Below are positions 26,497 through 34,744 of a stretch of DNA of 34,744 nucleotides, in pieces. The notes under the pieces are model-generated. The model was not told the DNA's origin. It made no database searches and saw only the letters and a program-made list of their open reading frames with translations. The number at the start of each line of letters is the position of its first letter. Position 1 is the stretch's first letter. The DNA is from an uncultured Gammaproteobacteria bacterium (GTDB taxonomy: Bacteria; Pseudomonadota; Gammaproteobacteria; CAMYKB01), in contig CAMYKB010000024.1 in NCBI GenBank assembly GCA_947258875.1, forward strand, positions 1 to 34,744, written 5' to 3'. The translations under genes and the position numbers were made by a program.

Positions 26497-26840
26497 ATGC
26501 AGTATATACACAAACTGGACCAGTTTAACTTCCATCACGCATTAGCAGCCACGCCTGGGACTGCATTAATTTTTTTCAGTGGGCCACGTTGTCATAGCTG
26601 CCATGCGTTATGTAATGTCTTGCACCATTTACCGACTACGCGCCTGGCATGACTGTTTTCGCAGTGAATGCCGAGAGGGACGCCGGGCTGGAGCGCGAAT
26701 TTGAGGTGTTTCATCTGCCCGGCATGTTTCTGTATCATAGTGGTGCGTTTCACTGTGAGACACACGGTGAAGCGCGTGCGAAGAAATTACGGTACGCCAT
26801 TGTATCTGCACTTAAGATACCCGCTGGAGAAGCACCTTGA
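26497..26840 (+). pseudogene. Thioredoxin-fold protein gene with a frameshift
   Basis: In the first frame, from ATG 26497, the translation includes LDQFNFHHALAATPGTALIF followed by FSGPRCHSCHALC, a thioredoxin strand-active-site unit with CHSC. It ends a few codons later at a stop near 26650. The other frame, which has a TAA at 26613-26615, then supplies the second half: PGMTVFAVNAERDAGLEREF, EVFHLPGMFLYHSGAFHCE (the cis-Pro strand) and KLRYAIVSALKIPAGEAP, ending TGA 26838-26840. The total span of 344 bases is one base short of a whole number of codons, so a single missing base between about 26616 and 26645 would explain it. The stop overlaps the ampD TTG start. True mutation or sequence error cannot be told apart here. 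Confidence 0.7.
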
Positions 26841-27403
26841 AAGTTGATATTCATACCGGTGTATTGGTGGGAGCGCGCCATGTCCCCTCGCCCAACTGCG
26901 ACGCAAGACCCGCAACCGTTGAGCCGGAGCTAATAGTGATTCACAATATCAGCCTGCCTCCCTCCGCCTTTGGCACCCCCTGGATCGAGAAATTTTTCTG
27001 CAATGAACTGGATGCCGATGCACACCCTTATTTCAAGGAAATATGCGATATGCAGGTCTCGGCACATATCCTGATTCGACGCGACGGCGAGGTCGTACAA
27101 TTCGTACCCTTCATGAAGCGCGCCTGGCACGCTGGTCAGTCCAGCTACCAGGGCCGTGAATGTTGCAATGATTTCTCGATTGGTATCGAACTGGAAGGTA
27201 CCGACCACATCCCCTATGAAAATAAGCAATACGAGGCACTCGGCAGGGTGATAAGCACGCTGTTACGTGCGTATCCCAGCCTGTCGGCAGAGCGCATCGT
27301 CGGCCATTCGGATATCGCACCCGGCCGTAAGACCGACCCGGGGCCGGCGTTTGATTGGCAGCGCCTGGATACTGCCTTGAATATTGGCTTTACCGGTTTC
27401 TAG
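26837..27403 (+). CDS. ampD: 1,6-anhydro-N-acetylmuramyl-L-alanine amidase
   Basis: AmpD is the cytoplasmic zinc amidase that recycles peptidoglycan fragments and controls beta-lactamase induction. The 188-residue protein matches E. coli AmpD throughout: GARHVPSPNCDARP, VIHNISLPPSAFGTPWI (His36), VSAHILIRRDGEVVQFVPF, KRAWHAGQSSYQGRE, DFSIGIELEGTDHIPY and VGHSDIAPGRKTDPGPAFDW with zinc ligands His157 and Asp167. The start is a TTG at 26837 with GGAG eight bases upstream; it overlaps the stop of the broken thioredoxin gene by four bases, which implies translational coupling in the original operon. Confidence 0.96.
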   Translation: MKVDIHTGVLVGARHVPSPNCDARPATVEPELIVIHNISLPPSAFGTPWIEKFFCNELDADAHPYFKEICDMQVSAHILIRRDGEVVQFVPFMKRAWHAGQSSYQGRECCNDFSIGIELEGTDHIPYENKQYEALGRVISTLLRAYPSLSAERIVGHSDIAPGRKTDPGPAFDWQRLDTALNIGFTGF

Positions 27404-27417
27404 GACGCAAGCGGAGG

Positions 27418-27741
27418 CTATGCCTTCCAGATGGTTTTTACAAAATAACTCAGATCCTGCTCGATGATGGCAAACAGCCGATCGATATTCGGGTGCTTGC
27501 CGGGATTGGCGCGGGCATCGTCCACATGTTCGCCGTACAATTCCAATGCCTCGCGCGCCGCATCGGCATCGATTTGGCCATCGCGATCCATCGCAACCTT
27601 GTAATATACCGCCAACGAGCCGCTTTTCCCGGGCTCGTTTTTAATCACGGCTTCGGGGATTGAACCCTTCTGGAACAATTCGAGCTCGTCCAGATCATCG
27701 ATTGGCGGTAACGACTTAAGATTTTTTGCGAATTGACTCAT
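27418..27741 (-). CDS. DUF2322 family protein
   Basis: The roughly 107-residue protein has the pattern of DUF2322: LKSLPPIDDLDELELF, KNEPGKSGSLAVYYKVA, DADAAREALELYGEHVDDA and ANPGKHPNIDRLFAII. It is soluble, with no signal peptide or membrane segment. The function is unknown. I place the start at ATG 27741 (MSQFAKNL); a GTG four codons upstream is possible. It is convergent with ampD and divergent from the inositol-monophosphatase-family gene. Confidence 0.75.
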   Translation of the reverse strand: MSQFAKNLKSLPPIDDLDELELFQKGSIPEAVIKNEPGKSGSLAVYYKVAMDRDGQIDADAAREALELYGEHVDDARANPGKHPNIDRLFAIIEQDLSYFVKTIWKA

Positions 27742-27837
27742 TTGTTTCGGCACCGCTAAAAACTTAATTCAAGAGATTGGGACTGCACTTGATATACTAG
27801 CAGGAATAACAGCAAAAGATCAGAGGTAAACATTCCC

Positions 27838-28605
27838 ATGAGCCCGTTTTTACGTGTCGCGATCCAGGCGGCCGAGGTCGCGCAAGTCGTGATCAAAAAA
27901 TACTACGCACAGAGCCTTGAGGTACAACTCAAAGAAGATCAGAGTCCCGTCACGGAAGCTGATATCGAGACTGAAAAAACGATAAAAAGCCTGATCCACG
28001 GCGCTTTTCCCGATCATGGCTTTCTTGGAGAAGAAACCGGGTTGACCAATCCCGATGCGGAATACGTCTGGTTGACCGACCCCATCGATGGCACCAAGAG
28101 CTTTATTCGACAGTACCCGTTTTTTTCAACCCAGATCGCCTTAATGCATCATGATGAACTGATCCTGGGTGTCTCCAGCGCACCGTTATTCAATGAACTG
28201 GCCTACGCCGAGAAAGGCAATGGCGCCTTTCTCAATGACGAGCGGATTGAGGTCAGCATGATTACCGATATCAAGGCCGCCACCTTATCGTTCGGAAACA
28301 TCAAAACCCTGGCTGCAGGTGGGCAGTGGCAACACCTCGGTGAGATCCTACAACAGGTCAACCGCACGCGCGGTTATGGTGATTTTTATCATTACCATCT
28401 GCTAGCGGCCGGCAAGATTGATGTTGTGGTTGAATCCGACGTCAACATTTTGGACATCGCGGCACTGAGCGTCATTATCAATGAAGCGGGTGGTGTGTTT
28501 ACCGATCTCGATGGCGATGCCTTAAATCTGGATACCACTAGCGTACTGGCAGCCGGTTCCCAGGAACTTCACGATTACATGCAGCTTGCCCTGCAAGGTG
28601 ATTAA
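27838..28605 (+). CDS. Inositol monophosphatase family phosphatase (HisN-like)
   Basis: The 255-residue protein has the magnesium-dependent phosphatase fold shared by inositol monophosphatase, CysQ and HisN. The metal site is seen in FLGEETG (Glu65, Glu66) and WLTDPIDGTKSFIRQYPFF (Asp81, Asp84), with a late Asp206 in NILDIAAL; the Trp usual before that Asp (WDxAA) is replaced by Leu. The segment DPIDGTKSFIRQYPFFSTQI is more like histidinol-phosphate phosphatases of the HisN type than like CysQ (DPLDGTKEF). AGAGGTAAA precedes the ATG. The substrate is therefore probably a sugar or amino-alcohol phosphate, not settled by sequence. Confidence 0.85.
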   Translation: MSPFLRVAIQAAEVAQVVIKKYYAQSLEVQLKEDQSPVTEADIETEKTIKSLIHGAFPDHGFLGEETGLTNPDAEYVWLTDPIDGTKSFIRQYPFFSTQIALMHHDELILGVSSAPLFNELAYAEKGNGAFLNDERIEVSMITDIKAATLSFGNIKTLAAGGQWQHLGEILQQVNRTRGYGDFYHYHLLAAGKIDVVVESDVNILDIAALSVIINEAGGVFTDLDGDALNLDTTSVLAAGSQELHDYMQLALQGD

Positions 28606-29171
28606 AAAGCGCGGGTGAATTTCAAGGTAAGAAAATCCATCCCTGGATTAGGTTCCTCGATATTAGCATTAGAGATGTGATTAAAACGCACCCCTGTTTC
28701 ATAACGCTGTTGATCCCCAAAGCGCCAGGCCAAACCAACGTAATACATGAATTGAAAGTGTGTGGAAACCGGGCGCTTGCCAAGCATGGTTTCACTGAAA
28801 TGTCGAAACCCGGTACCGGCTTCCAGCCGCGGCGCTAACGGCTTAGCATTCATTTTGGCAAGACTATAGGCCAGCGCCACGCCTGCGGTGTAAAGCATAT
28901 CCGGTTCCGGCGTGCCCGGCTCATACACCTTCCACACTCCAAGCGTTCCTTCGGCATACAGATCCAGCGCGAACGCACGCCACGTCGGCCGGTATGGCAA
29001 GTGTTTCTGTAGACTGAGTTGCAAATGCCCCCGACGATCACCGTTCATGCCATAACCCGCCTCGATCTGTGCCCGATGATCAAGCTCAGCGGCAAATGAC
29101 ACTTGGTTCATCATACACACTAGCAGTAAACCGTAGCACACACGCAGTGTCATACTTTTGCCGCTATTCAT
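28602..29171 (-). CDS. pagL: Lipid A 3-O-deacylase, PagL family
   Basis: PagL removes the 3-O-acyl chain of lipid A at the outer membrane. The 189-residue protein has a signal peptide (ending near VSFAAELD, residue about 28) and alternating strands of an eight-stranded barrel. The catalytic pair is in RFNHISNANIEEPNPG: His165 and Ser167. In Pseudomonas PagL the third triad residue is a Glu 14 residues after the His; here that position is Asp179. The protein ends in Phe (KFTRAF), as outer-membrane barrels do. Its ATG overlaps the bpt stop by four bases, and its stop overlaps the convergent phosphatase stop. A second ATG at 29153 would also give the signal peptide. Confidence 0.85.
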   Translation of the reverse strand: MNSGKSMTLRVCYGLLLVCMMNQVSFAAELDHRAQIEAGYGMNGDRRGHLQLSLQKHLPYRPTWRAFALDLYAEGTLGVWKVYEPGTPEPDMLYTAGVALAYSLAKMNAKPLAPRLEAGTGFRHFSETMLGKRPVSTHFQFMYYVGLAWRFGDQQRYETGVRFNHISNANIEEPNPGMDFLTLKFTRAF

Positions 29172-29896
29172 ATTGATGTTGCAGTATTATCAGTGAGACG
29201 CCGCCAACGTTGCTGTACCAACACCTCGATAGGACGAAATGTTATCTTGTACTGCATCTTAGGGTGCTGATCAATCCAGTATCCAAGATATATATATGGC
29301 AACCCACGCCGCTGCGCTTCTTCTATCAGCCATAGGATGGCATAAGTGCCTAACCCATCTCCCAACCTTGCTGCATCGAAGAAGGTGTACACCGCTGACA
29401 GTCCCTGCGGCAATACATCGCAGACACTCACCGCAACCAATGTGTCGCCACTACGCATTTCGACAAACACGGTATCCGACCACGCCGAGGTCAGAAAACT
29501 TATAAAACTATCCGGCTCGGGCTCATCCATGCCACCGCCGGGATGACGCGCGGCAAGATAGGCTTTATATAATGAGAAATACTCGTCTGTATATTCCGCT
29601 TCTTCAACAGACACACGTAGCCCCAGGTTGCGCATGCGGTTGCGACGTTGACTACGGTTGGGCCGGAATTCAGCGACTGGCAGCCGCGTCGACACACAGG
29701 CCTGACAGGCAGGGCATATAGGCCTGTAGACGTGCGCCCCACTACGCCGAAAACCCAAGTCAATGAGACGCGCATAGATACTATTGCTCATTTTGAGTGC
29801 CGGGTCAGCGAAGGCATTCACGTTCTCCTCCGCCGGCAGGTACACGCAGGTATCGGGTGCGCTTGCATAGAACTGTAATTTTTGTGTTCCAGACAT
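29168..29896 (-). CDS. bpt: Aspartate/glutamate leucyltransferase
   Basis: Bpt (related to Ate1) adds Leu from Leu-tRNA to N-terminal Asp or Glu, marking proteins for ClpAP degradation. The 242-residue protein has the N-terminal ATE domain with the Cys cluster CPACQAC (Cys61, Cys64, Cys67) and YRPICP, and the C-terminal acetyltransferase-like domain with LSAVYTFFD, RLGDGLGTYAILWLIEEA and GYWIDQHPKMQYKITFRPIE. I use the ATG at 29896 (MSGTQKLQFY), which matches the family; the frame opens nine codons earlier. It is divergent from metH and coupled to pagL. Confidence 0.93.
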   Translation of the reverse strand: MSGTQKLQFYASAPDTCVYLPAEENVNAFADPALKMSNSIYARLIDLGFRRSGAHVYRPICPACQACVSTRLPVAEFRPNRSQRRNRMRNLGLRVSVEEAEYTDEYFSLYKAYLAARHPGGGMDEPEPDSFISFLTSAWSDTVFVEMRSGDTLVAVSVCDVLPQGLSAVYTFFDAARLGDGLGTYAILWLIEEAQRRGLPYIYLGYWIDQHPKMQYKITFRPIEVLVQQRWRRLTDNTATSI

Positions 29897-30026
29897 GGTA
29901 CTTTTCTGCCTCGGATCTAACACCCATCATTACTTATCAGCCTGTATCCATGCAAGCCATGCTAGAATACACGGCTTTCCACAGCTATTTTAGCGACCAA
30001 AGAACTGATTTATTAAAGGCCACGGC

Positions 30027-33000
30027 ATGCCTGATAATCCACGCATACAACAACTATATAAGCAACTGCAACAACGCATCCTGATTCTGGATGGCGCCAT
30101 GGGCACCATGATCCAGGGCTACAAACTGGATGAGGCAGGCTACCGTGGCGAACGTTTCAAGGACTGGGCCTACGACCTCAAAGGTAACAACGACTTGCTG
30201 GCACTTACCCAGCCACAGATCATCAAGGACATCCACACCGCTTACTTTGAAGCGGGAGCCGATATCATTGAGACCAACACCTTTAATGCCACGCGGGTGT
30301 CGATGTCAGACTATGAGATGCAGGATTTGGCGGTCGAACTCAACCTCGCGGCCGCACGCATCGCGCGTGAGGCCGCCGATGCAGTGACCGCACAAACCCC
30401 GGAGCGCCCGCGCTTTGTCGCTGGCGTCCTCGGTCCGACCAGCAAAACAGCATCGATGTCAGTCGATGTCAACGATCCTGGCGCGCGCCTGATCACCTTT
30501 GATGAGCTCGCGGACGATTATCTTGCATCGGCACGAGCATTAGTCGAAGGCGAGGTGGATATCCTTCTCATCGAAACCATTTTTGACACACTCAACGCCA
30601 AGGCCGCGGTATTCGCAGTGGAAACCCTGTTCGATGAACTCGGCTATCGGCTGCCCGTCATGATCTCCGGCACCATCACCGACGCCTCCGGACGCACACT
30701 AACCGGCCAGATGACCGAGGCCTTCTACAATTCGCTGCGTCATGCGGAACCGCTGTCGTTCGGTCTTAATTGCGCGCTCGGACCCAAGGAGCTGCGCCAG
30801 TATGTTGAAGAACTCTCCGGCATTGCCGGCATGTTCGTTTCGGCACACCCCAACGCCGGCCTGCCAAACGACCTTGGCGGCTTCGACGAAACCCCCGAAT
30901 CCATGGCGAAGGAGATCGGTGAATGGGCAGCCGGCGGATTCCTGAATATCGTCGGTGGTTGCTGCGGCACCACCCCCGCTCACATCCAGGCTATCGCTGC
31001 GGCTGTACAACAACACCCGCCGCGTAAAATTCCCGCGCAGTCCGTGGCATGCCGCCTCTCTGGCCTGGAACCCTTTAATATTTATGAAGATTCGCTGTTC
31101 GCGAATATAGGTGAACGCACTAATGTCACAGGCTCGGCGCGTTTCCTGCGCCTGATAAAGGAACAAGATTACGAGACCGCACTCGAAGTCGCCCTCGATC
31201 AGGTGGCAAACGGCGCGCAAATCATCGACATCAACATGGATGAAGGACTGCTGGAATCCGCAGAGGTGATGGTACGGTTTCTGAACCTACTGGCTTCAGA
31301 ACCAGACATCGCGCGCGTGCCGATCATGATCGATTCCTCCAAGTGGGAGGTAATCGAGGCCGGACTCAAGTGCATCCAGGGCAAGGGGGTGGTGAACTCA
31401 ATCTCCATGAAAGAGGGCGAGGAAAAATTCATCGAACAGGCCAAACTGGTACGCCGTTATGGTGCGGCGGTCATCGTCATGGCCTTCGACGAGCAGGGTC
31501 AGGCTGATACCATCGAGCGCAAGGTGTCGATTTGCACGCGCGCCTACAAGATATTGACCGAGCAGGTCGGTTTCCCGCCTGAAGATATCATCTTCGACCC
31601 CAATATCTTTGCCATTGCCACCGGCATCGAAGAACACAACAATTATGGCGTCGATTTTGTTGAGGCCACACGCCAGATCAAGCAGACCTTGCCCCATGCG
31701 CTGGTCTCGGGTGGCGTCTCCAATGTGTCATTCTCTTTCCGTGGCAACAATCCGGTGCGCGAAGCCATCCACGCGGTATTCCTGTATCACGCCATTCAGG
31801 CCGGTATGGACATGGGCATCGTTAACGCCGGTCAGCTTGCCATCTACGCAGACATCCCTGAAGAGCTGCGTGAACGCGTCGAGGACGTGGTACTCAATCG
31901 CCGCGACGACGCTACTGAACGCCTGCTGGATATTGCCGAGAAATATCGAGGTGACGGCGCAGTCGCCGCGAAAAAAGACGATCTGGAATGGCGCAAGCTA
32001 CCGGTCAACAAACGCCTCGAACACGCGCTGGTCAAGGGCATCACCGACCACATTGAGGACGATACCGAAGCTGCGCGTCAACAGAGCGAACGCCCGTTGC
32101 ACGTCATTGAAGGCCCATTGATGGACGGCATGAATGTGGTCGGCGATTTATTCGGTTCCGGCAAGATGTTCCTGCCGCAGGTAGTCAAGTCAGCGCGCGT
32201 TATGAAAAAGGCGGTCGCCCACCTGTTGCCCTACATGGACGCCGAAAAAGAAGCGGCGGGCGACTTGTCCAGCAACGGCAAGATCCTTATGGCCACGGTC
32301 AAAGGCGATGTGCATGACATCGGCAAGAACATCGTTGGTGTTGTGTTGCAATGCAACGGCTATGAGGTCGTCGACCTCGGGGTGATGGTGCCCACAGAAA
32401 AAATCCTGCAAACCGCGCGCGACGAGGGCTGCGACATCATCGGACTGTCGGGCCTGATCACGCCCTCGCTGGACGAGATGGTACATGTCGCCAAAGAAAT
32501 GCAGCGCCAGAATTTCGATATTCCACTACTAATCGGTGGCGCCACCACCTCCAAGGTGCATACCGCCGTCAAGATTGAGCCCGGTTATGAACACCCGGTG
32601 GTTTATGTGCCGGATGCCTCACGCGCGGTGGGTGTCGCCAGCAATCTACTGAGTAGGGAACACAAGGCGGCCTATATTGATGACATCCGTAGCGAGTATG
32701 TAACGGTACGCGAGCGCCGCCGCAACCAGTCAGAGGTTCGCAGCTATACTAAACTGGACACTGCGCGCGCCAACAAGGCGAAGATCGACTGGCCGCATTA
32801 CACACCACCACAACCGCAGTTCTTGGGCACCCGCGTACTCGACGACTATCCCCTCGGAGAGCTGGTTGATCGCATCGACTGGACACCGTTCTTTATGGCC
32901 TGGGAACTGGCGGGCAAATACCCGCGCATACTCGATGACGACGTTGTCGGCGAACAGGCGCGCAACCTGTTCGATGACGCCCAAGCAATGCTGAAAAAAA

Positions 33001-33728
33001 TCGTTGACGAAAAATGGCTAACCGCGCGCGCCGTGTTCGGTTTCTTCCCAGCCAACAACGTTGGCGACGATGACATCGAGCTCTACACTGACGATTCACG
33101 CAATGAGTTACGCACCACCCTGCACCACATTCGTCAGCAGATGGAACGCAAAACCGCACAGCCTAATTTTTGTCTATCTGATTTCATTGCACCGAAGGCT
33201 AGCGGCGTTAGCGACTACCTTGGCGCGTTTGCAGTCACCGCTGGCATTGGCGTTGATGAGCGCGTGGCGCATTTCGAGGCCGAACATGACGACTACAACG
33301 CCATCATGCTAAAGGTGCTAGCCGATCGCCTCGCCGAAGCCTTCGCTGAACGCCTGCATGAACGCGTACGCAAGGAATTCTGGGGGTACGCTGCCAACGA
33401 GGATCTTAGCAACGAAGAATTAATCAAGGAAAAATACCAGGGCATTCGCCCCGCACCTGGCTACCCCGCCTGTCCAGACCACAGCGAGAAGGCGTTGCTA
33501 TGGGAGCTCATTAAACCTGACGAAACCATTGGTCTCAATATCACCGAAAGTTTTGCGATGACGCCTACGGCGGCGGTCTCCGGCTGGTATTTTTCACACC
33601 CGGACGCACGCTACTTTGGCACTGGCAAGATTCAGAAAGACCAAGCCGAAGACTACGCTCGCCGCAAGGGTATGGACCTGGCCACCGCCGAACGCTGGCT
33701 GGCGCCGGTATTGGCCTATGACACTTAA
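30027..33728 (+). CDS. metH: Cobalamin-dependent methionine synthase
   Basis: MetH transfers the methyl group of 5-methyltetrahydrofolate to homocysteine through cobalamin. The 1233-residue protein is complete (E. coli about 1227). Domains in order: homocysteine-binding barrel ([11 protein letters not shown]; zinc ligands Cys249 and Cys312/Cys313 in GGCCGTT), folate-binding barrel ([24 protein letters not shown]), cap and B12 domain ([14 protein letters not shown] with cobalt ligand His763; [16 protein letters not shown]) and the AdoMet-binding reactivation domain ([15 protein letters not shown]). AAAGG precedes the ATG. It is monocistronic. Only 103 bases (or 130 from bpt's start) lie upstream, too few for a cobalamin riboswitch, and none is visible. 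Confidence 0.98.
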   Translation: MPDNPRIQQLYKQLQQRILILDGAMGTMIQGYKLDEAGYRGERFKDWAYDLKGNNDLLALTQPQIIKDIHTAYFEAGADIIETNTFNATRVSMSDYEMQDLAVELNLAAARIAREAADAVTAQTPERPRFVAGVLGPTSKTASMSVDVNDPGARLITFDELADDYLASARALVEGEVDILLIETIFDTLNAKAAVFAVETLFDELGYRLPVMISGTITDASGRTLTGQMTEAFYNSLRHAEPLSFGLNCALGPKELRQYVEELSGIAGMFVSAHPNAGLPNDLGGFDETPESMAKEIGEWAAGGFLNIVGGCCGTTPAHIQAIAAAVQQHPPRKIPAQSVACRLSGLEPFNIYEDSLFANIGERTNVTGSARFLRLIKEQDYETALEVALDQVANGAQIIDINMDEGLLESAEVMVRFLNLLASEPDIARVPIMIDSSKWEVIEAGLKCIQGKGVVNSISMKEGEEKFIEQAKLVRRYGAAVIVMAFDEQGQADTIERKVSICTRAYKILTEQVGFPPEDIIFDPNIFAIATGIEEHNNYGVDFVEATRQIKQTLPHALVSGGVSNVSFSFRGNNPVREAIHAVFLYHAIQAGMDMGIVNAGQLAIYADIPEELRERVEDVVLNRRDDATERLLDIAEKYRGDGAVAAKKDDLEWRKLPVNKRLEHALVKGITDHIEDDTEAARQQSERPLHVIEGPLMDGMNVVGDLFGSGKMFLPQVVKSARVMKKAVAHLLPYMDAEKEAAGDLSSNGKILMATVKGDVHDIGKNIVGVVLQCNGYEVVDLGVMVPTEKILQTARDEGCDIIGLSGLITPSLDEMVHVAKEMQRQNFDIPLLIGGATTSKVHTAVKIEPGYEHPVVYVPDASRAVGVASNLLSREHKAAYIDDIRSEYVTVRERRRNQSEVRSYTKLDTARANKAKIDWPHYTPPQPQFLGTRVLDDYPLGELVDRIDWTPFFMAWELAGKYPRILDDDVVGEQARNLFDDAQAMLKKIVDEKWLTARAVFGFFPANNVGDDDIELYTDDSRNELRTTLHHIRQQMERKTAQPNFCLSDFIAPKASGVSDYLGAFAVTAGIGVDERVAHFEAEHDDYNAIMLKVLADRLAEAFAERLHERVRKEFWGYAANEDLSNEELIKEKYQGIRPAPGYPACPDHSEKALLWELIKPDETIGLNITESFAMTPTAAVSGWYFSHPDARYFGTGKIQKDQAEDYARRKGMDLATAERWLAPVLAYDT

Positions 33729-33741
33729 AGCTGACACAACC

Positions 33742-33770
33742 AATTACTAATATATACTATATTAGTAATT
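33742..33770. promoter_or_regulatory. Perfect AT-rich palindrome upstream of fic (operator-like)
   Basis: AATTACTAATATA (33742-33754), TAC, then TATATTAGTAATT (33758-33770) form a perfect 29-base palindrome. It lacks GC pairs and a T-run, so it does not look like a metH terminator. The TACTAAT/ATTAGTA half-sites recur at the next palindrome, which suggests a protein-binding operator. Confidence 0.6.
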
Positions 33771-33789
33771 AATCGGCGATACCTGTCTA

Positions 33790-33829
33790 AAGTACTAATT
33801 TTCTACTAATTAATACTAAATTAGTACTT
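33790..33829. promoter_or_regulatory. Second palindrome upstream of fic with TACTAAT half-sites
   Basis: AAGTACTAATTT (33790-33801) is exactly mirrored by AAATTAGTACTT (33818-33829). Further TACTAAT and TACTAAA copies lie inside (33804 and 33814). The element ends six bases before the Fic ATG, so it covers the ribosome-binding region and probably the start of transcription. Binding here would control expression of the Fic gene. Confidence 0.6.
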
Positions 33830-33835
33830 AAAGTC

Positions 33836-34744
33836 ATGAAGCTTCCCCAAAGCCCACCCCCTCTGACCCGATTATTAGGCCAGATTAACGTCGAAGACAT
33901 TGACAGAGTCTTGAACCTGCCATCACTGGTGAAGGATCAATACATCCATTGGGACAAACTGAGGCACCGTCAGCCCCCCGAAGGACTCAGCCATGAATCC
34001 TGGTGGCTGGGAATCAAGCAAGCACGCAACAGTCTACTCAAACAGTTGCCGTTACAAGACAAGCAAGGCCAACCCTTCCAGTTTGGTATTCCGGAACCCG
34101 TTTTACAGCACTTGCATCGTATTGACCGTAATGCCGCTGGCGGCATAGACATGGATTCTCCCATTGCAACAGAAGAAGACCGCGACCGTTATCTCGTCAG
34201 TTCATTAATCGAGGAGGCAATCACTTCCAGTCAACTGGAAGGCGCAGCAACTACGCGGGATGAAGCAAAAAATGCTACGCTCGGGCCATAAACCGCAAGA
34301 CCGTAGCGAGCGGATGATCATCAATAATTTCCATGCCATGGAATATATCCGAGAGATGAAGCTTGAACCGTTGACGCCCGACAACATCCTTGAACTGCAT
34401 AGAATTGTTACCGAAAACACACTGGATAATCCCGCTGATTCGGGCAGATTGCGAACAAACAACAAAGTCCACGTTATCGATAATCGCGACGGAAATATCA
34501 TGCATGAGCCACCCGACGCCGATGAACTACCTGAGCGCCTACAACGCCTGTGCACATTTGCCAACTGTAACGAGAACAGCAAACCCATCGTACACCCCGT
34601 TGTTCGCGCCATCTTTTTGCATTTTATGATCGGCTATGACCACCCGTTTGTAGACGGTAACGGCCGAATTGCACGCGCATTATTTTATTGGGCAATAGCA
34701 CACACAGGCTACTGGTTGATGGAATATATCTCGATTTCAAGATT
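33836..34744 (+). pseudogene. Fic-family AMPylase, frameshifted, cut by the window end
   Basis: The first frame (33836-34291, 151 codons) encodes the Fic_N part (HWDKLRHRQPPEGLSHESWW) and the inhibitory helix SSLIEEAITSSQLEGA, whose S-S-Q-L-E-G fits the (S/T)xxxE(G/N) motif of class II Fic enzymes. It then runs out of frame at an A6 run (34267-34272). From 34272 a second frame is open to the window end (about 157 codons): MLRSGHKPQDRSERMIINNF, NTLDNPADSGRLRTNNKVHV and the catalytic HPFVDGNGRIAR. The two frames together read as one normal Fic protein (AMP transfer to hydroxyl groups of target proteins). The gene continues past the window; a C-terminal winged helix could follow. Confidence 0.85.

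Noticed and set aside
29924-30026. Cobalamin or SAM riboswitch before metH
   Set aside because: The space to the start codon is only about 100 bases and holds no conserved box or multi-stem structure of either riboswitch.
33742-33770. Terminator of metH
   Set aside because: The palindrome is all AT with a TAC loop and no T-run, so it is too weak for a rho-independent terminator and better fits an operator.
34260-34280. Programmed -1 frameshift at the A run of fic
   Set aside because: The heptamer A AAA AAT would give a -1 shift, but the catalytic frame is +1 from the first frame. A -1 slip does not join them.

Overview
The window is 34.7 kb of a gammaproteobacterial chromosome. The minus-strand order aroQ-accB-accC-prmA-(DUF3426)-dusB-fis-purH, the pairs fxsA/groESL and cutA-dsbD, an AmpD close to that of enterobacteria, and a 673-residue Rep helicase all point there. 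A perfect CIRCE operator upstream of groESL and an Acr3-type arsenite permease fit a Chromatiales-like or other deep-branching gammaproteobacterium better than an enteric. I cannot name a genus. No rRNA, tRNA, CRISPR array or transposase gene was seen.

Left part (1-5.7 kb), accessory. It starts inside a metallophosphoesterase gene. Next come two small lipoprotein genes and a TIR-domain membrane protein gene. These are punctuated by two long imperfect palindromes with integron attC features (885-978 and 2338-2443), and gene spacing fits integron cassettes. The TIR gene carries a one-base frameshift. After it comes a 52-bp palindrome (3486-3537) that abuts a 3'-truncated aldehyde dehydrogenase gene. 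An AEC-family permease, a small unknown protein and two palindromic intergenic repeats complete this part.

Centre (5.7-22.7 kb), mostly core. A YjdF-like membrane protein gene and a terminator precede (in coordinates) the minus-strand housekeeping run from aroQ to purH: quinate/shikimate pathway, biotin-dependent fatty-acid initiation, ribosomal protein methylation, tRNA dihydrouridylation, the Fis nucleoid protein and purine synthesis. Next is a minus-strand periplasmic thiol-redox and envelope cluster: a CPWC thioredoxin, a TolC-like channel, a membrane-fusion adaptor, CutA, an unusual DsbD with two N-terminal alpha domains, and a TlpA-like thioredoxin. fxsA and groES-groEL run the other way, with a sigma70-like promoter overlapped by CIRCE and a terminator after groEL.

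Right part (22.7-34.7 kb). It holds acr3, rep, a frameshifted thioredoxin-fold gene overlapping a TTG-started ampD, a DUF2322 gene divergent from an inositol-monophosphatase-family gene, a bpt-pagL pair with 4-bp overlap, and cobalamin-dependent metH. At the right edge is a Fic-family gene preceded by two perfect AT-rich palindromes. Its reading frame breaks between the inhibitory helix and the catalytic core.

The main points for follow-up are the integron-like cassettes with the TIR gene, the split Fic gene and its operator-like palindromes, the DsbD with duplicated alpha domain, and the adaptor/TolC pair without a pump in a thiol-redox cluster.
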